DNA of 64,000 nucleotides from Methanolobus profundi (GTDB lineage: Archaea > Halobacteriota > Methanosarcinia > Methanosarcinales > Methanosarcinaceae), in the NCBI RefSeq assembly GCF_900114835.1, contig NZ_FOUJ01000005.1:1-64000 (forward strand), given 5' to 3'. A program made the translations under genes and the position numbers. The notes under the pieces were generated by a model. The model was given only the letters and a program-made list of their open reading frames with translations. It ran no database searches and was not told where the DNA came from. Every line of letters starts with the position of its first letter. Within the stretch, counting starts at the first letter, position 1. Positions 52,916 through 61,625 of this stretch are shown here, piece after piece.

Positions 52916-54004
52916 TCAAAGAAAATCACTCAAAAAAGTCTGTCTCTCATCTATCTTCTCGAGCTTTGTAACTCCAACTCCAAGTAGCCTGAACCTTCCT
53001 TTTCCAGTGAACTCTTCCATAAGGGTGAGTGCTGTTCTCTGAATAGCATCTTTATCGGTAGTGGCTGTGTTAAGTGTCTTTGCCCGCGTATACGTCCTGA
53101 AATCTTCAAAACGAACTTTTATAGTCACTGTCCTGAACCGGAATCGCTTCTTCATCATGGCTGAATGCACTTTCTCTGTGAGGTCTATGAAGGCTTTCTC
53201 GATGCTTTTTGGGTCGGAAATATCCTCATCAAAAGTGTCCTCTGTGCTCACGGACTTCACTTCTTCCCGCTCTTTTACCTCCCGCATGTCGATCCCATTT
53301 GCAAGCTGATGCATGACCACGCCAAATTTTCCGAACTTTGCTATCAAAAGCTGGACATCACAGGTTGCAAGCTGTCCTACGTTCTCTATTCCCATCTCTT
53401 TGAGAATAGGCTGTGTCTTTTTACCGATCCCTGGTATCTTTGATATGTGCAGGGGGAACAGGAACTCCTGTACGTTCTCGGGCCTGACCACAGTCAGCCC
53501 ATCAGGTTTGTTGAAGTCCGAAGCTATCTTTGCAATTACCTTGTTGGGTGCAACACCAATGGAACATGTTAGTCCGTGGAGGCGTTTGACCTCGCTTTTG
53601 ATCTTATTTGCAAGTAGTGTGGCCGATCTATAATCATCGATCGAATCACCTATGTCGAGATAGGCCTCGTCAACGCTGACCTGTTGGAATTTGTCAGCAA
53701 AGATACGTATGGTGTTCATGATCTCAGAGGAAACCTGCTTGTAGAGCTTCATGTTCACCTTGAGATATGCAGCATTGGGACACAGTCTGTATGCTTTTGA
53801 TATTGGCATGCCGGAGTGTAGTCCGAATTCCCTCGCCTCGTAGGAGCAGGTGCTGACAACTCCTCTTCCGCTGCCGCCCTTTGGGTCAGAACCCACCACC
53901 ACTGGCATGCCTTCAAGTTCAGGTCTGTCCCTTACCTCTACGGAAGAGTAAAAACTATCCATGTCAAGATGCAGTGTGATCCTTTCCCTGATCGAGTTTT
54001 TCAT
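52916..54004 (-). CDS. dinB: DNA polymerase IV (DinB, Y family)
   Basis: This translesion polymerase of 362 residues has the metal-binding LHLDMDSFYSSVE at the N-terminus, and the catalytic SVDEAYLDIGD. The HhH thumb (ISKIPGIGKKTQPIL) and the little-finger domain follow. Its C-terminus ends near QTFLSDFL, without a clear PIP-box other than this hydrophobic tail, which might bind the sliding clamp. It stands alone. Confidence 0.95.
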   Translation of the reverse strand: MKNSIRERITLHLDMDSFYSSVEVRDRPELEGMPVVVGSDPKGGSGRGVVSTCSYEAREFGLHSGMPISKAYRLCPNAAYLKVNMKLYKQVSSEIMNTIRIFADKFQQVSVDEAYLDIGDSIDDYRSATLLANKIKSEVKRLHGLTCSIGVAPNKVIAKIASDFNKPDGLTVVRPENVQEFLFPLHISKIPGIGKKTQPILKEMGIENVGQLATCDVQLLIAKFGKFGVVMHQLANGIDMREVKEREEVKSVSTEDTFDEDISDPKSIEKAFIDLTEKVHSAMMKKRFRFRTVTIKVRFEDFRTYTRAKTLNTATTDKDAIQRTALTLMEEFTGKGRFRLLGVGVTKLEKIDERQTFLSDFL

Positions 54005-54120
54005 TTGATCACTATGTATATTCGGGGATTTATCTAATTATGCCTGCTTGTTGTCTGCGGAACTCTGATATAAGATACTGACCTTGAACAACTATCGGAT
54101 GAAGGAGTGAAGGTGCAGGT

Positions 54121-54411
54121 ATGTATGAATATATTGCCATGTTGGCGTATGTTGTTGTTCTATTTCTCACTTTGAGGGATATACGCATTTATATGAGGAC
54201 AGGATTCCTTTCCTATCGAAAAGGAGTTATCAAAGGAATCATTGCATCGACTATCGTCCTTGTTGGGATCTTTGTGACCTACATCAACATGAGCTTCGGA
54301 CTCCTGTTGGTCCTGATCGCTCTGTTCATCAATCAAAAAGGTCCCAGAGAGCGTGTTTTCGAAGATGCTAATACCATGGACCGTCTACTGGGAAAGACTG
54401 ATATACAATAA
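54121..54411 (+). CDS. Small membrane protein with three helices
   Basis: The 96 residues contain three hydrophobic stretches (about 4-18, 38-55 and 58-72) and a charged tail (QKGPRERVFEDANTMDRLLGKTD). No family is recognised. A GAAGGTGCAG ribosome-like site stands before the ATG. It is divergent from dinB and sits 117 bases before rps17e. It is likely a conserved archaeal membrane protein of unknown role. Confidence 0.72.
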   Translation: MYEYIAMLAYVVVLFLTLRDIRIYMRTGFLSYRKGVIKGIIASTIVLVGIFVTYINMSFGLLLVLIALFINQKGPRERVFEDANTMDRLLGKTDIQ

Positions 54412-54528
54412 TGACTTCAGGTGCAGTTCCAGTAATCCAAAAGGTATAAATGTAAGGGTATTTATTATACCCGAACAGCACTATTATAGAGTTTCATCTT
54501 ATAATGAATATCATAATGGAGAATTATC

Positions 54529-54723
54529 ATGGGAAATATTAGACAAACAAACATCAAGAGAATTGCAATTCGCTTAGCAGAGAACCACGGTGACGTATTT
54601 ACAACAGACTTCGACGTCAACAAGCACCTTGTAACAAAGTACACAACAATAGAGAGTAAGGTTATCAGAAACCGTGTAGCAGGTTATGTTACAAGGAAGA
54701 TGACACACAGACCAAGAGAGTAA
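54529..54723 (+). CDS. rps17e: 30S ribosomal protein S17e
   Basis: This 64-residue archaeal/eukaryal small-subunit protein has the core [19 protein letters not shown] and [12 protein letters not shown], ending in [19 protein letters not shown]. It lacks the long eukaryotic tail, as usual in archaea. ATGGAGAATTATC precedes the ATG. A GGGTAT/ATACCC hairpin (54456-54472) lies in the leader and might mediate autogenous control (inference). The next gene, dapA, starts 25 bases later. Confidence 0.96.
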   Translation: MGNIRQTNIKRIAIRLAENHGDVFTTDFDVNKHLVTKYTTIESKVIRNRVAGYVTRKMTHRPRE

Positions 54724-54748
54724 GAGTTCTGGAGAGGGGGCTGTTCCC

Positions 54749-55624
54749 ATGTTCGAAGGAGTTTTACCTGCTCTTGTAACGCCATTCTCAAATGACGGTT
54801 CAATTGACAAAGAAAGTTTTAAGAATATTGTCAATTTTGTTGAGGAAGGTGGCGTTTCCGGAGTTGTTGTCTGTGGTACGACCGGTGAATCTGCAACCCT
54901 GTCAACAGGGGAGCATAAAGAACTGATCAACCTTTGTATCGATTGTGCGAAGGTTCCTGTCATTGCCGGTACAGGTTCTAACAACACGGCTGAAGCGGTC
55001 GAGCTCACTAAACACGCAGCGGATGCGGGAGCTGATGGCGCTCTCATAATATCCCCATATTATACCAAACCTAACAATGAAGGTCTGGTAGCTCATTTTA
55101 AAAAGATAGCGGAGTCTACGGACATACCTATCATATTATATAATGTTCCTTCCCGTACTGGACAGGACATGCCTCTGGAAGTTATTGTAGAGCTTTCTAA
55201 AGTGGATAACATAGTTGCTGTGAAGGAAGCAAGCGGCAATCTTGCTAAGTTATCACAGATCCTTGAGGAAACCGTGGATGAGGACTTTGAGGTTCTCTCA
55301 GGCGAGGACGGACTAACATTCCCTATACTTGCCATGGGCGGCGCAGGAGTTATTTCTGTAGTTGCTAACATCGTTCCTGAAATGATGGTCAAGATGTATG
55401 ACGCTGTAAAAGAAGGCGACCTTGAGACTGCAAGAAGGATCCATTTCGAAGTATCCCCGCTTATACGTGCATTGTTCACAGAGACCAATCCAATTCCTGT
55501 AAAGCGTGCAGTAGAGCTTATAGGACTTTCAGGCGGAACCATGAGACTTCCACTTGCACCTTTGAGTGAAGAGAACAGTGTTACACTGGAGAATGCTCTT
55601 CGCAAGCTGGGGTGCATAGCATGA
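54749..55624 (+). CDS. dapA: 4-Hydroxy-tetrahydrodipicolinate synthase
   Basis: The enzyme condenses pyruvate with aspartate semialdehyde, opening lysine synthesis. The N-terminus MFEGVLPALVTPF, the GTTGESATLS loop, the Tyr in ILYNVPSRTG, and the Schiff-base Lys in VAVKEASGNL are intact. The length of 291 residues is normal. A GGAGAGGG ribosome site lies upstream. It overlaps dapB by 4 bases, so the two are coupled. It probably forms one transcript with rps17e. Confidence 0.96.
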   Translation: MFEGVLPALVTPFSNDGSIDKESFKNIVNFVEEGGVSGVVVCGTTGESATLSTGEHKELINLCIDCAKVPVIAGTGSNNTAEAVELTKHAADAGADGALIISPYYTKPNNEGLVAHFKKIAESTDIPIILYNVPSRTGQDMPLEVIVELSKVDNIVAVKEASGNLAKLSQILEETVDEDFEVLSGEDGLTFPILAMGGAGVISVVANIVPEMMVKMYDAVKEGDLETARRIHFEVSPLIRALFTETNPIPVKRAVELIGLSGGTMRLPLAPLSEENSVTLENALRKLGCIA

Positions 55625-56412
55625 TAAATGTTGGAGTAACAGGTGCTTCAGGAAGGATGGGCAGGCTCATCATTGACAATATACTCAGGTCCGAAGATGT
55701 CTGTCTCACATCAGCATTCGATCTTGTTAATATCGGAAAGGATGTCGGCGAGGTAGCTCAGATCGGTACTTTGAACGTACCATTATCCCATGTCGATGAT
55801 ATGGAGCCGGTCCTTAAAGAGTCAGGTACTCAGGTACTGATCGATTTTACAATTGCTAACGCAACAGCGGTGAATGCTCCAAGGGCAGCAGCAAGCGGAG
55901 TCGATCTTGTTATAGGTACAACCGGTCTTACAGCTGAACAGAAAAAGGCGATCGAGGATTCAATTCTCGAGAACGGAGTATCAGGGATAATCTCCCCTAA
56001 CTATTCAGTTGGTGTGAATGTCTTCTTCAGGATACTCAAAGAAGCTGCAAAGTATCTCGGTGACACTGATATCGAGATAATTGAAGCTCATCATAATCAG
56101 AAGAAGGATGCTCCAAGCGGTACTGCAAAGGGTGCAGCTGAGGTTATCAGCGAGGCTCTTGGTGGCAAGGAATATGTCTACGGACGTGAAGGTCTTGCTC
56201 CACGTGGTAAAGAAATAGGTATACATGCAGTTCGTGGCGGTGACATTGTAGGTGACCATACAGTTCTTTTCGCCGGTGATGGTGAAAGGATCGAGATAAA
56301 ACACCAGGCACATTCAAGACAGGCATTCGCAGGCGGTGCAGTAAAGGCAGCCGCATGGATCGGTAATGCAGATCCAGGTCTTTATACAATGCAGGATATT
56401 CTCGGGCTATAA
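55621..56412 (+). CDS. dapB: 4-Hydroxy-tetrahydrodipicolinate reductase
   Basis: The NAD(P)-dependent second step of lysine synthesis. The dinucleotide motif VGVTGASGRMGRL, the GTTGL segment, and the catalytic IIEAHHNQKKDAPSGTAKGAAE are all present. I take the ATG at 55621, which overlaps the dapA stop (ATGA), giving 263 residues; an in-frame start at 55612 has no support. Confidence 0.96.
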   Translation: MINVGVTGASGRMGRLIIDNILRSEDVCLTSAFDLVNIGKDVGEVAQIGTLNVPLSHVDDMEPVLKESGTQVLIDFTIANATAVNAPRAAASGVDLVIGTTGLTAEQKKAIEDSILENGVSGIISPNYSVGVNVFFRILKEAAKYLGDTDIEIIEAHHNQKKDAPSGTAKGAAEVISEALGGKEYVYGREGLAPRGKEIGIHAVRGGDIVGDHTVLFAGDGERIEIKHQAHSRQAFAGGAVKAAAWIGNADPGLYTMQDILGL

Positions 56413-56616
56413 AGCCAAACCTTTTTTTTAGACCCTACATGTTCATTTGTGGCGTAGTTCTACTTTTATGTGTACACAACATTGTGAATTGAGGCAGTTT
56501 CAATGAACATGGATTTTATATATTTGCCACAATATATTTGTGTTTGTAGCATATGTGTTATCTGTGCCATTGTTACCACCTCCAAAAACGTTTCTTCCTT
56601 TTTATTTTTTTGATGC

Positions 56617-57087
56617 TTAGAGCAATTGCTCTGCAATATTCTCTGAGATCACTCTTCCACAGTAGGAACATCTTAGTTTAAGACCGGTATCTTCAGTGGT
56701 CACTTTGAATTTGGATGTTATAGGTTCGTTGCTGTTAGATATGCAATTTGGATTGATACATCCGACAACACCTTCAACAAAAGAGGGGATCTGTACCTTA
56801 TTCTTTCTGGTAACGTTGAAATTACGTATGATGTTGATCGTGGCATTTGGCGCGATAAGCGCGATCCTGTCAACCTCTTCACCCTTAAGTTCACGGTTCT
56901 CGATCTTGACAACATCTTTTTTCCCATATTTTCCATAGGAATTTATCAGTACGCTCACAACTCCATGTGAGGAATCCGGCAATCCCAGTATCTTCAGGAC
57001 ATTCAGTGCCTTGCCTGCTGTTATGTGGTCTATAACTGTACCGTTCTCTATCCTGCGGACCCTGAGCTCTGTCTCTATATCGCTCAT
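56617..57087 (-). CDS. pyrI: Aspartate carbamoyltransferase regulatory subunit
   Basis: This regulatory chain binds nucleotide effectors and the catalytic trimers. The N-terminal part (ELRVRRIENGTVIDHITAGKALNVLKILG) is the allosteric domain. The C-terminal zinc domain has four cysteines in CINPNC and CSYCG. The ATG at 57087 overlaps the pyrB stop by 4 bases and gives the normal 156 residues; a longer frame to 57162 lies inside pyrB and is rejected. Confidence 0.96.
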   Translation of the reverse strand: MSDIETELRVRRIENGTVIDHITAGKALNVLKILGLPDSSHGVVSVLINSYGKYGKKDVVKIENRELKGEEVDRIALIAPNATINIIRNFNVTRKNKVQIPSFVEGVVGCINPNCISNSNEPITSKFKVTTEDTGLKLRCSYCGRVISENIAEQLL

Positions 57088-58010
57088 TCGATCGCCCCCA
57101 GTACAAGTCCAAGAAGTGCCATTCTGACCGGTACTCCGTAGAATGCCTGTTTGAAGTAGCATGCATGCGGAGTATCATCTATCCTGGTATCTATCTCGTT
57201 CACCCTTGGAAGTGGATGCATTATCTTCAACTCCTGTTTTGCATTCTTTAGTGTTTCCGGTGTGATCTTCAATTTGTTAGCAACCTTGTGGTATTCAGCA
57301 GGGTCCGGGAATCTTTCCTTCTGTATGCGGGTCATATAGAGAACATCCACATCAGATATGGCCTCTTCAATTGAATCGCACTCTGTTATCTTCGCTCCTT
57401 TTGCTGTAATATCATTAATTATCTCTTCAGGCATGCGAAGTTCCTTAGGTGAGATCAGGGTGATCTGTGCTCCGTAGAGTGATAATGCATAACATAGTGA
57501 GTGGACGGTCCTTCCATATTTCAGATCACCTGCCAGGGCGATCTTCAGTCCTTCAAGGTGGCTCTCACGTTTGATCGTGTAGAGATCAAGGAGCGTTTGT
57601 GTGGGATGCTGGCCTGCACCATCTCCTGCATTTAGTATTGGTACGCTGGAGAACTCTGACGCAAGCAGGGCTGCACCTTCTTTAGGGTGACGTAGCACAA
57701 TAGCATCTACATATCCATCAACGACTCGAATGGTATCTGCCAGTGTCTCTCCCTTTGCTATAGAACTGGCATCGATCGATCCCAGGTTCAGTACATCTCC
57801 GCCAAGTCTCAACATCGCTGTCTCAAAGGACATCCTTGTTCTTGTGCTTGGTTCAAAAAAGAGTATAGCAAGGATCTTCCCGGAAAGCAGGTCAGACCTC
57901 TGTTCCCCGCGTGCTATAGGTTCCATCTTTTCAGCAGCATTGAGGATGTGGTCGATCATTTCCCTGGAAAAGTCCTTTTTTGAAATGATGTGATTATCCT
58001 TGAATTTCAT
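57084..58010 (-). CDS. pyrB: Aspartate carbamoyltransferase catalytic subunit
   Basis: The enzyme makes carbamoyl-aspartate in pyrimidine synthesis. The carbamoyl-phosphate site FFEPSTRTRMSFE, the HPTQTLLDLYTI segment, and the aspartate-binding MTRIQKERF region are intact, and 308 residues is standard. It is coupled to pyrI, as is common in archaea. Confidence 0.97.
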   Translation of the reverse strand: MKFKDNHIISKKDFSREMIDHILNAAEKMEPIARGEQRSDLLSGKILAILFFEPSTRTRMSFETAMLRLGGDVLNLGSIDASSIAKGETLADTIRVVDGYVDAIVLRHPKEGAALLASEFSSVPILNAGDGAGQHPTQTLLDLYTIKRESHLEGLKIALAGDLKYGRTVHSLCYALSLYGAQITLISPKELRMPEEIINDITAKGAKITECDSIEEAISDVDVLYMTRIQKERFPDPAEYHKVANKLKITPETLKNAKQELKIMHPLPRVNEIDTRIDDTPHACYFKQAFYGVPVRMALLGLVLGAIE

Positions 58011-58069
58011 CGACTACTAAAGGCATTGCATGGAATATAATATTTCCCTGATACTGGACCATATTTGTC

Positions 58070-58516
58070 TCAACATCCATTTTTCTTGATGGTTTCGGAA
58101 AGCTCATCCCATTTTTCTGTGTCAACATCTTTGCATATGTGGCGGTCCTTGAAAATAGCTTTTCTTTTAGATGGGGTTGTGAGTTCCTTAAGGTCCATCA
58201 TTGCCCTTCTGACACCTGCTGCTTTATCAAAGAGGACCTTTGCCTGCTCACAGCTCAAAGGCTCTGTCTCAAGTCGTTCCTCATACTCCTTTTCTTTCTC
58301 GCAGAGCATTTCCAGGAACAGGTCTATATCGTCAATATCTTTTTCATCAAGTTTGGGTCTGTTGACTATCTCCCATACTATCTCATGAAGGTCGACATCA
58401 TTTCCTTCTATCCTCACTTTTCGGGGTATAGCTTCTCCGACCCAGAACAGACTTTTATGCAGTCTGTTGAGCAATCTTTGTCTTTCCTGCTCAGATATCT
58501 CGTTATTCTCTTCCAT
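58070..58516 (-). CDS. Hypothetical helical protein (DUF5788-like)
   Basis: This 148-residue acidic, helical protein resembles the archaeal DUF5788 family (SEQERQRLLNRLHKSLFWVGEAIPRKVRIEGNDVDLHEIVWE pattern and SCEQAKVLFDKAAGVRRAMMDL near the end). I take the ATG at 58516; the frame remains open to 58615, but that would overlap the divergent hps-rraA leader and start. It lies 59 bases upstream of pyrB. The function is unknown. Confidence 0.7.
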   Translation of the reverse strand: MEENNEISEQERQRLLNRLHKSLFWVGEAIPRKVRIEGNDVDLHEIVWEIVNRPKLDEKDIDDIDLFLEMLCEKEKEYEERLETEPLSCEQAKVLFDKAAGVRRAMMDLKELTTPSKRKAIFKDRHICKDVDTEKWDELSETIKKNGC

Positions 58517-58601
58517 TTGACCCACAGTTATGACTTTCTCGTGATTAAATTTATAGGTTTTCAAGTATTTTAGTAGTGTAAGTACATGCAAAGGTGATCG
58601 T

Positions 58602-59882
58602 ATAAGACCAATCATTCAGGTAGCTCTTGATCTTGTAGAAACGGACAGGGCGATACAGATAGCAAAGGAATCCATCGAAGGTGGTGCCGACTGGCTTGAG
58701 GCCGGAACCCCTCTGATAAAAAGTGAGGGGATGAACGTCATAAGAAAGCTCAGGGAAAGCTTTCCTGACAGGACCATAGTCGCAGATATGAAGATAGCAG
58801 ACACTGGTGCCATGGAAGTTGAAATGGGTGCTAAGGCCGGTGCCGATATCATTGTAATACTTGCCAGTGCAGATGATTCTACAATTCAGGAGGCAGTCCG
58901 TGCCGCAAAGAAATATGGTGTGAGAATAATGGCAGACCTGATATCTGCCAATGAACCTGTTTCCCGTAGTGCGGAACTGGAATCCCTTGGTGTCGATTAC
59001 ATCAATGTTCATGCAGGGATCGATCAGCAGATGACAGGTCAGGACTCACTTGCATTGATGAAGCAGATCGTCAATAAAGTGAATATTCCGGTTGCCATAG
59101 CAGGTGGTCTGGATTCAGGCTCATGTTCGGATGCCGTATCTGCGGGTGCTGACATTGTGATAGTTGGCGGTAACATAGTCCGTTCATCAGATGTGACAGC
59201 ATCAGCAAAGGTGATAAGGGAAAGTGTGGATTCCCCCTCCAGTGCACCTGTAGTGAAAAGGTCCATTGATGCGGAGATCCGCAGCATACTCGAAGGCATA
59301 TCGACTGCGAACATATCCGATGCTATGCATCGTAAAGGAGCTATGCAGGATATCTCTTCAATGCTTCCGGGAAAGAGGATGATAGGTACTGCGGTAACTG
59401 TCCAGACATTCAAAGGTGACTGGGCAAAGGCCGTGGAGGCAATAGATGAGGCAAAAGAAGGCGATGTCATTGTCATTTATAATGGCAGCAGACATGTGGC
59501 TCCATGGGGTGGACTTGCAACACTGAGCGCTTTGAACAAAGGTGTGGCAGGTGTCGTTATAGACGGTGCTGTCAGGGATATCGATGATATCAGAACTATG
59601 GATCTGCCTGTTTTTGCAACATGTTATGTACCTAATGCAGGTGAACCAAAAGGGTTTGGCGAAATAAACTCTGAGATAATATGTGGTAACCAGACCGTAA
59701 GACCTGGTGATTACATTGTGGGAGATGACAATGGTGTTGTTGTAATACCAAAAGAAAGGGCCTATGAGATCGCACGACGCTCAAAGGAGGTCGAAAAGAC
59801 CGAACTACGCCTTTTCGAGGAGATCCGCAGGGGTTCGACCCTGTCAGAGGTCATGCAACTTAAAAAATGGGAGAAACACTGA
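58602..59882 (+). CDS. 3-Hexulose-6-phosphate synthase / RraA-like fusion, apparent AUA start
   Basis: The N-terminal half (about 1-210) is HPS of the OMP-decarboxylase fold ([20 protein letters not shown], catalytic [10 protein letters not shown]). The C-terminal half (about 225-426) is RraA-like ([34 protein letters not shown]). Homology demands an N-terminus [10 protein letters not shown] just after a start codon, but that codon is ATA at 58602, with a perfect AGGTGATC site just before it. No ATG, GTG or TTG occurs in frame between the upstream stop and 58731, where a start would cut off the first barrel strands. It is followed by a peptidase gene one base later. Confidence 0.8.
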   Translation: MRPIIQVALDLVETDRAIQIAKESIEGGADWLEAGTPLIKSEGMNVIRKLRESFPDRTIVADMKIADTGAMEVEMGAKAGADIIVILASADDSTIQEAVRAAKKYGVRIMADLISANEPVSRSAELESLGVDYINVHAGIDQQMTGQDSLALMKQIVNKVNIPVAIAGGLDSGSCSDAVSAGADIVIVGGNIVRSSDVTASAKVIRESVDSPSSAPVVKRSIDAEIRSILEGISTANISDAMHRKGAMQDISSMLPGKRMIGTAVTVQTFKGDWAKAVEAIDEAKEGDVIVIYNGSRHVAPWGGLATLSALNKGVAGVVIDGAVRDIDDIRTMDLPVFATCYVPNAGEPKGFGEINSEIICGNQTVRPGDYIVGDDNGVVVIPKERAYEIARRSKEVEKTELRLFEEIRRGSTLSEVMQLKKWEKH

Positions 59883-59883
59883 T

Positions 59884-60642
59884 ATGATCGAAATACTAAA
59901 AGTTCTGGCATGCATGCCATTTTTGCTCTATGCATGTTACGCAGACATCAAGACACGCCGCGTTGCCAATGAAGTATGGGTATTGATGTTCGGTGTTGGT
60001 TTTATCTTCATTATGCACGACCTCGTGACCTATGGTGTACCGTATCTCATACGTAATGTACTTACTTTCCTGTTCATTTTCGCTTTCGTATATGTGCTCT
60101 TTCAGCTCGGAGCCTTCGGTGGTGCCGATGCCAAGGTCCTCATGGTCATATCGCTTATAATTCCGACATTCCCTGTGATCTCTGTAGGTTCAACATTATT
60201 TCCGTTGAACGGGGTGCCTTTCATTGATATCTTTGCATTCAGCGTGTTCGGAAACTCTGTGATCCTCACAGTGATAGTTCCTCTGGGGCTCTTCTTTTAC
60301 AATCTGATAAAGAATCCCTCTGAATCCCTGAAACGGCCATACTATATGTTCATCGGCTACATTACTCCGATATCAAAATTAGAAAAAGGGCATTTCCGTA
60401 TGATCGATTCCTATAGCAGGACAAAAACTGGTGTCGAGTTCAGGTTCAGAAGGTCAGGAACAGAGCTTACATCCGATGTGATCTCAGAACTAAAGACATT
60501 CCAGAAAGAGGGTAAAGTGAAAGATGGGGTATGGCTAACTCCTGGTCTTCCTTTCATGATACCTATTACTGCGGGTTTTCTTACAGCAGTGATATTCGGG
60601 GACCTTATATTCTACATAACGATGCAATTCATGTTGATGTGA
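59884..60642 (+). CDS. Prepilin/preflagellin-type aspartic peptidase (A24 family)
   Basis: This membrane peptidase of 252 residues cleaves class III signal peptides of archaeal pilins or archaellins. The two catalytic aspartates are in CYADIKTRRVANEV (about residue 21) and FGGADAKVL (about 80). About five to six hydrophobic helices and a soluble basic region (about 165-215) are seen. The ATG at 59884 directly follows the hps-rraA stop; the frame is open upstream but inside that gene. No pilin gene is adjacent, so the substrate is not evident. Confidence 0.88.
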   Translation: MIEILKVLACMPFLLYACYADIKTRRVANEVWVLMFGVGFIFIMHDLVTYGVPYLIRNVLTFLFIFAFVYVLFQLGAFGGADAKVLMVISLIIPTFPVISVGSTLFPLNGVPFIDIFAFSVFGNSVILTVIVPLGLFFYNLIKNPSESLKRPYYMFIGYITPISKLEKGHFRMIDSYSRTKTGVEFRFRRSGTELTSDVISELKTFQKEGKVKDGVWLTPGLPFMIPITAGFLTAVIFGDLIFYITMQFMLM

Positions 60643-60846
60643 ATTGCTTATTTCTTTTTTGTTTCTTTCAAGATATTATTTAATTTGTCAAGACAATTCA
60701 TTTCGGTTATATGTATGCTTTTTGAAAATATCAGTTGGAGAACATGGCCATAATTTAATTATCAAATGCAGTTATTTTATTAGACTGTTGATGTGGATGT
60801 ATATCCTTTTAGAACTTGGCGGAGCAAGGCCAAATAGGAGTTATTT

Positions 60847-61386
60847 ATGCAAAAATCAAAGATCATATTGATCTTACTATTGTTGAGCTTAATTTTTATT
60901 TCATTCATCTCTTCTGGCTATGTCTATACAAATGATCCGGTTCCGGATACTGAGTTAAAACGTGTTACTACAGTTATGTCCGGATATGTGTATATTCCTT
61001 ATGCATCGCAGGTAATTACACAGCCACCAGTTCGTTCCAAACCTGTCTCAGAGGAACCTGCCGCCATTGATCTCTCCGGGACAATTGATGAGAATAATTA
61101 CATTGTTCTTGAAGGTACAATTTTCCTTGCTGAGCAAAAAGAGATTGTAAAACTATCTGGTGAAGCAACTTATGGTATTGTTTGGTGGTCTATGGATGAT
61201 AGAGAAGTGTATGCAACAAAGGTTGATCTGGTGGATGACAATAGAAACTTGATCTTGGAAGGTTCATTCCTTGAAGATGGGCGTAGCAAGCTTTTTGGAA
61301 CAACTATTATCGATGGGGAAGAATGCATAATTATGCTCAGTGGTAATTCTACTGGTATGACTTCCCTGTATTCAGGAGCTATCTGA
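60847..61386 (+). CDS. Secreted or lipid-free surface protein, unknown
   Basis: The N-terminus is a strong signal peptide or anchor (KSKIILILLLLSLIFISFISSGY). The rest (about 25-179) is beta-rich and hydrophilic, with repeated G-containing strands (LSGTIDENNYIVLEGTIFL, LSGEATYGIVWW, ILEGSFLEDGRS). It resembles a small extracellular beta-sandwich. No family is recognised. GGAGTT lies seven bases before the ATG. It is downstream of the A24 peptidase gene, 204 bases away, but it lacks a class III cleavage site. Confidence 0.72.
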   Translation: MQKSKIILILLLLSLIFISFISSGYVYTNDPVPDTELKRVTTVMSGYVYIPYASQVITQPPVRSKPVSEEPAAIDLSGTIDENNYIVLEGTIFLAEQKEIVKLSGEATYGIVWWSMDDREVYATKVDLVDDNRNLILEGSFLEDGRSKLFGTTIIDGEECIIMLSGNSTGMTSLYSGAI

Positions 61387-61474
61387 CAGTTTGCTCTGAT
61401 ATTTCATACAGAGTCAAATCCCTTCATTAGATTTTAATATCTCTAATTATAAACTATTAATTGGAGATGGGTCA

Positions 61475-61600
61475 ATGGTAGAAAAGAAACCAGATAGCAA
61501 AAAGCATGATGACGACGACAAAGAAGCAAAGGTAAACCCTATTCATGCCGGGGACCAGAGGGTCCGCCCTAAGAGGCACCTGCTGGATACCTGTGAATAA
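61475..61600 (+). CDS. Small charged peptide gene (41 residues)
   Basis: ATG at 61475 with GGAGATG eight bases before it opens a 41-codon frame. The product is very hydrophilic: VEKKPDSKKHDDDDKEAK, then a basic VRPKRHLLDTCE end with one Cys. A promoter-like ATTATAAACTATTAA precedes it. It is probably a real small protein, but no family is recognised. It converges with recQ. Confidence 0.45.
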   Translation: MVEKKPDSKKHDDDDKEAKVNPIHAGDQRVRPKRHLLDTCE

Positions 61601-61625
61601 TTGTCTTTTGGACAGCGGTCATTTA

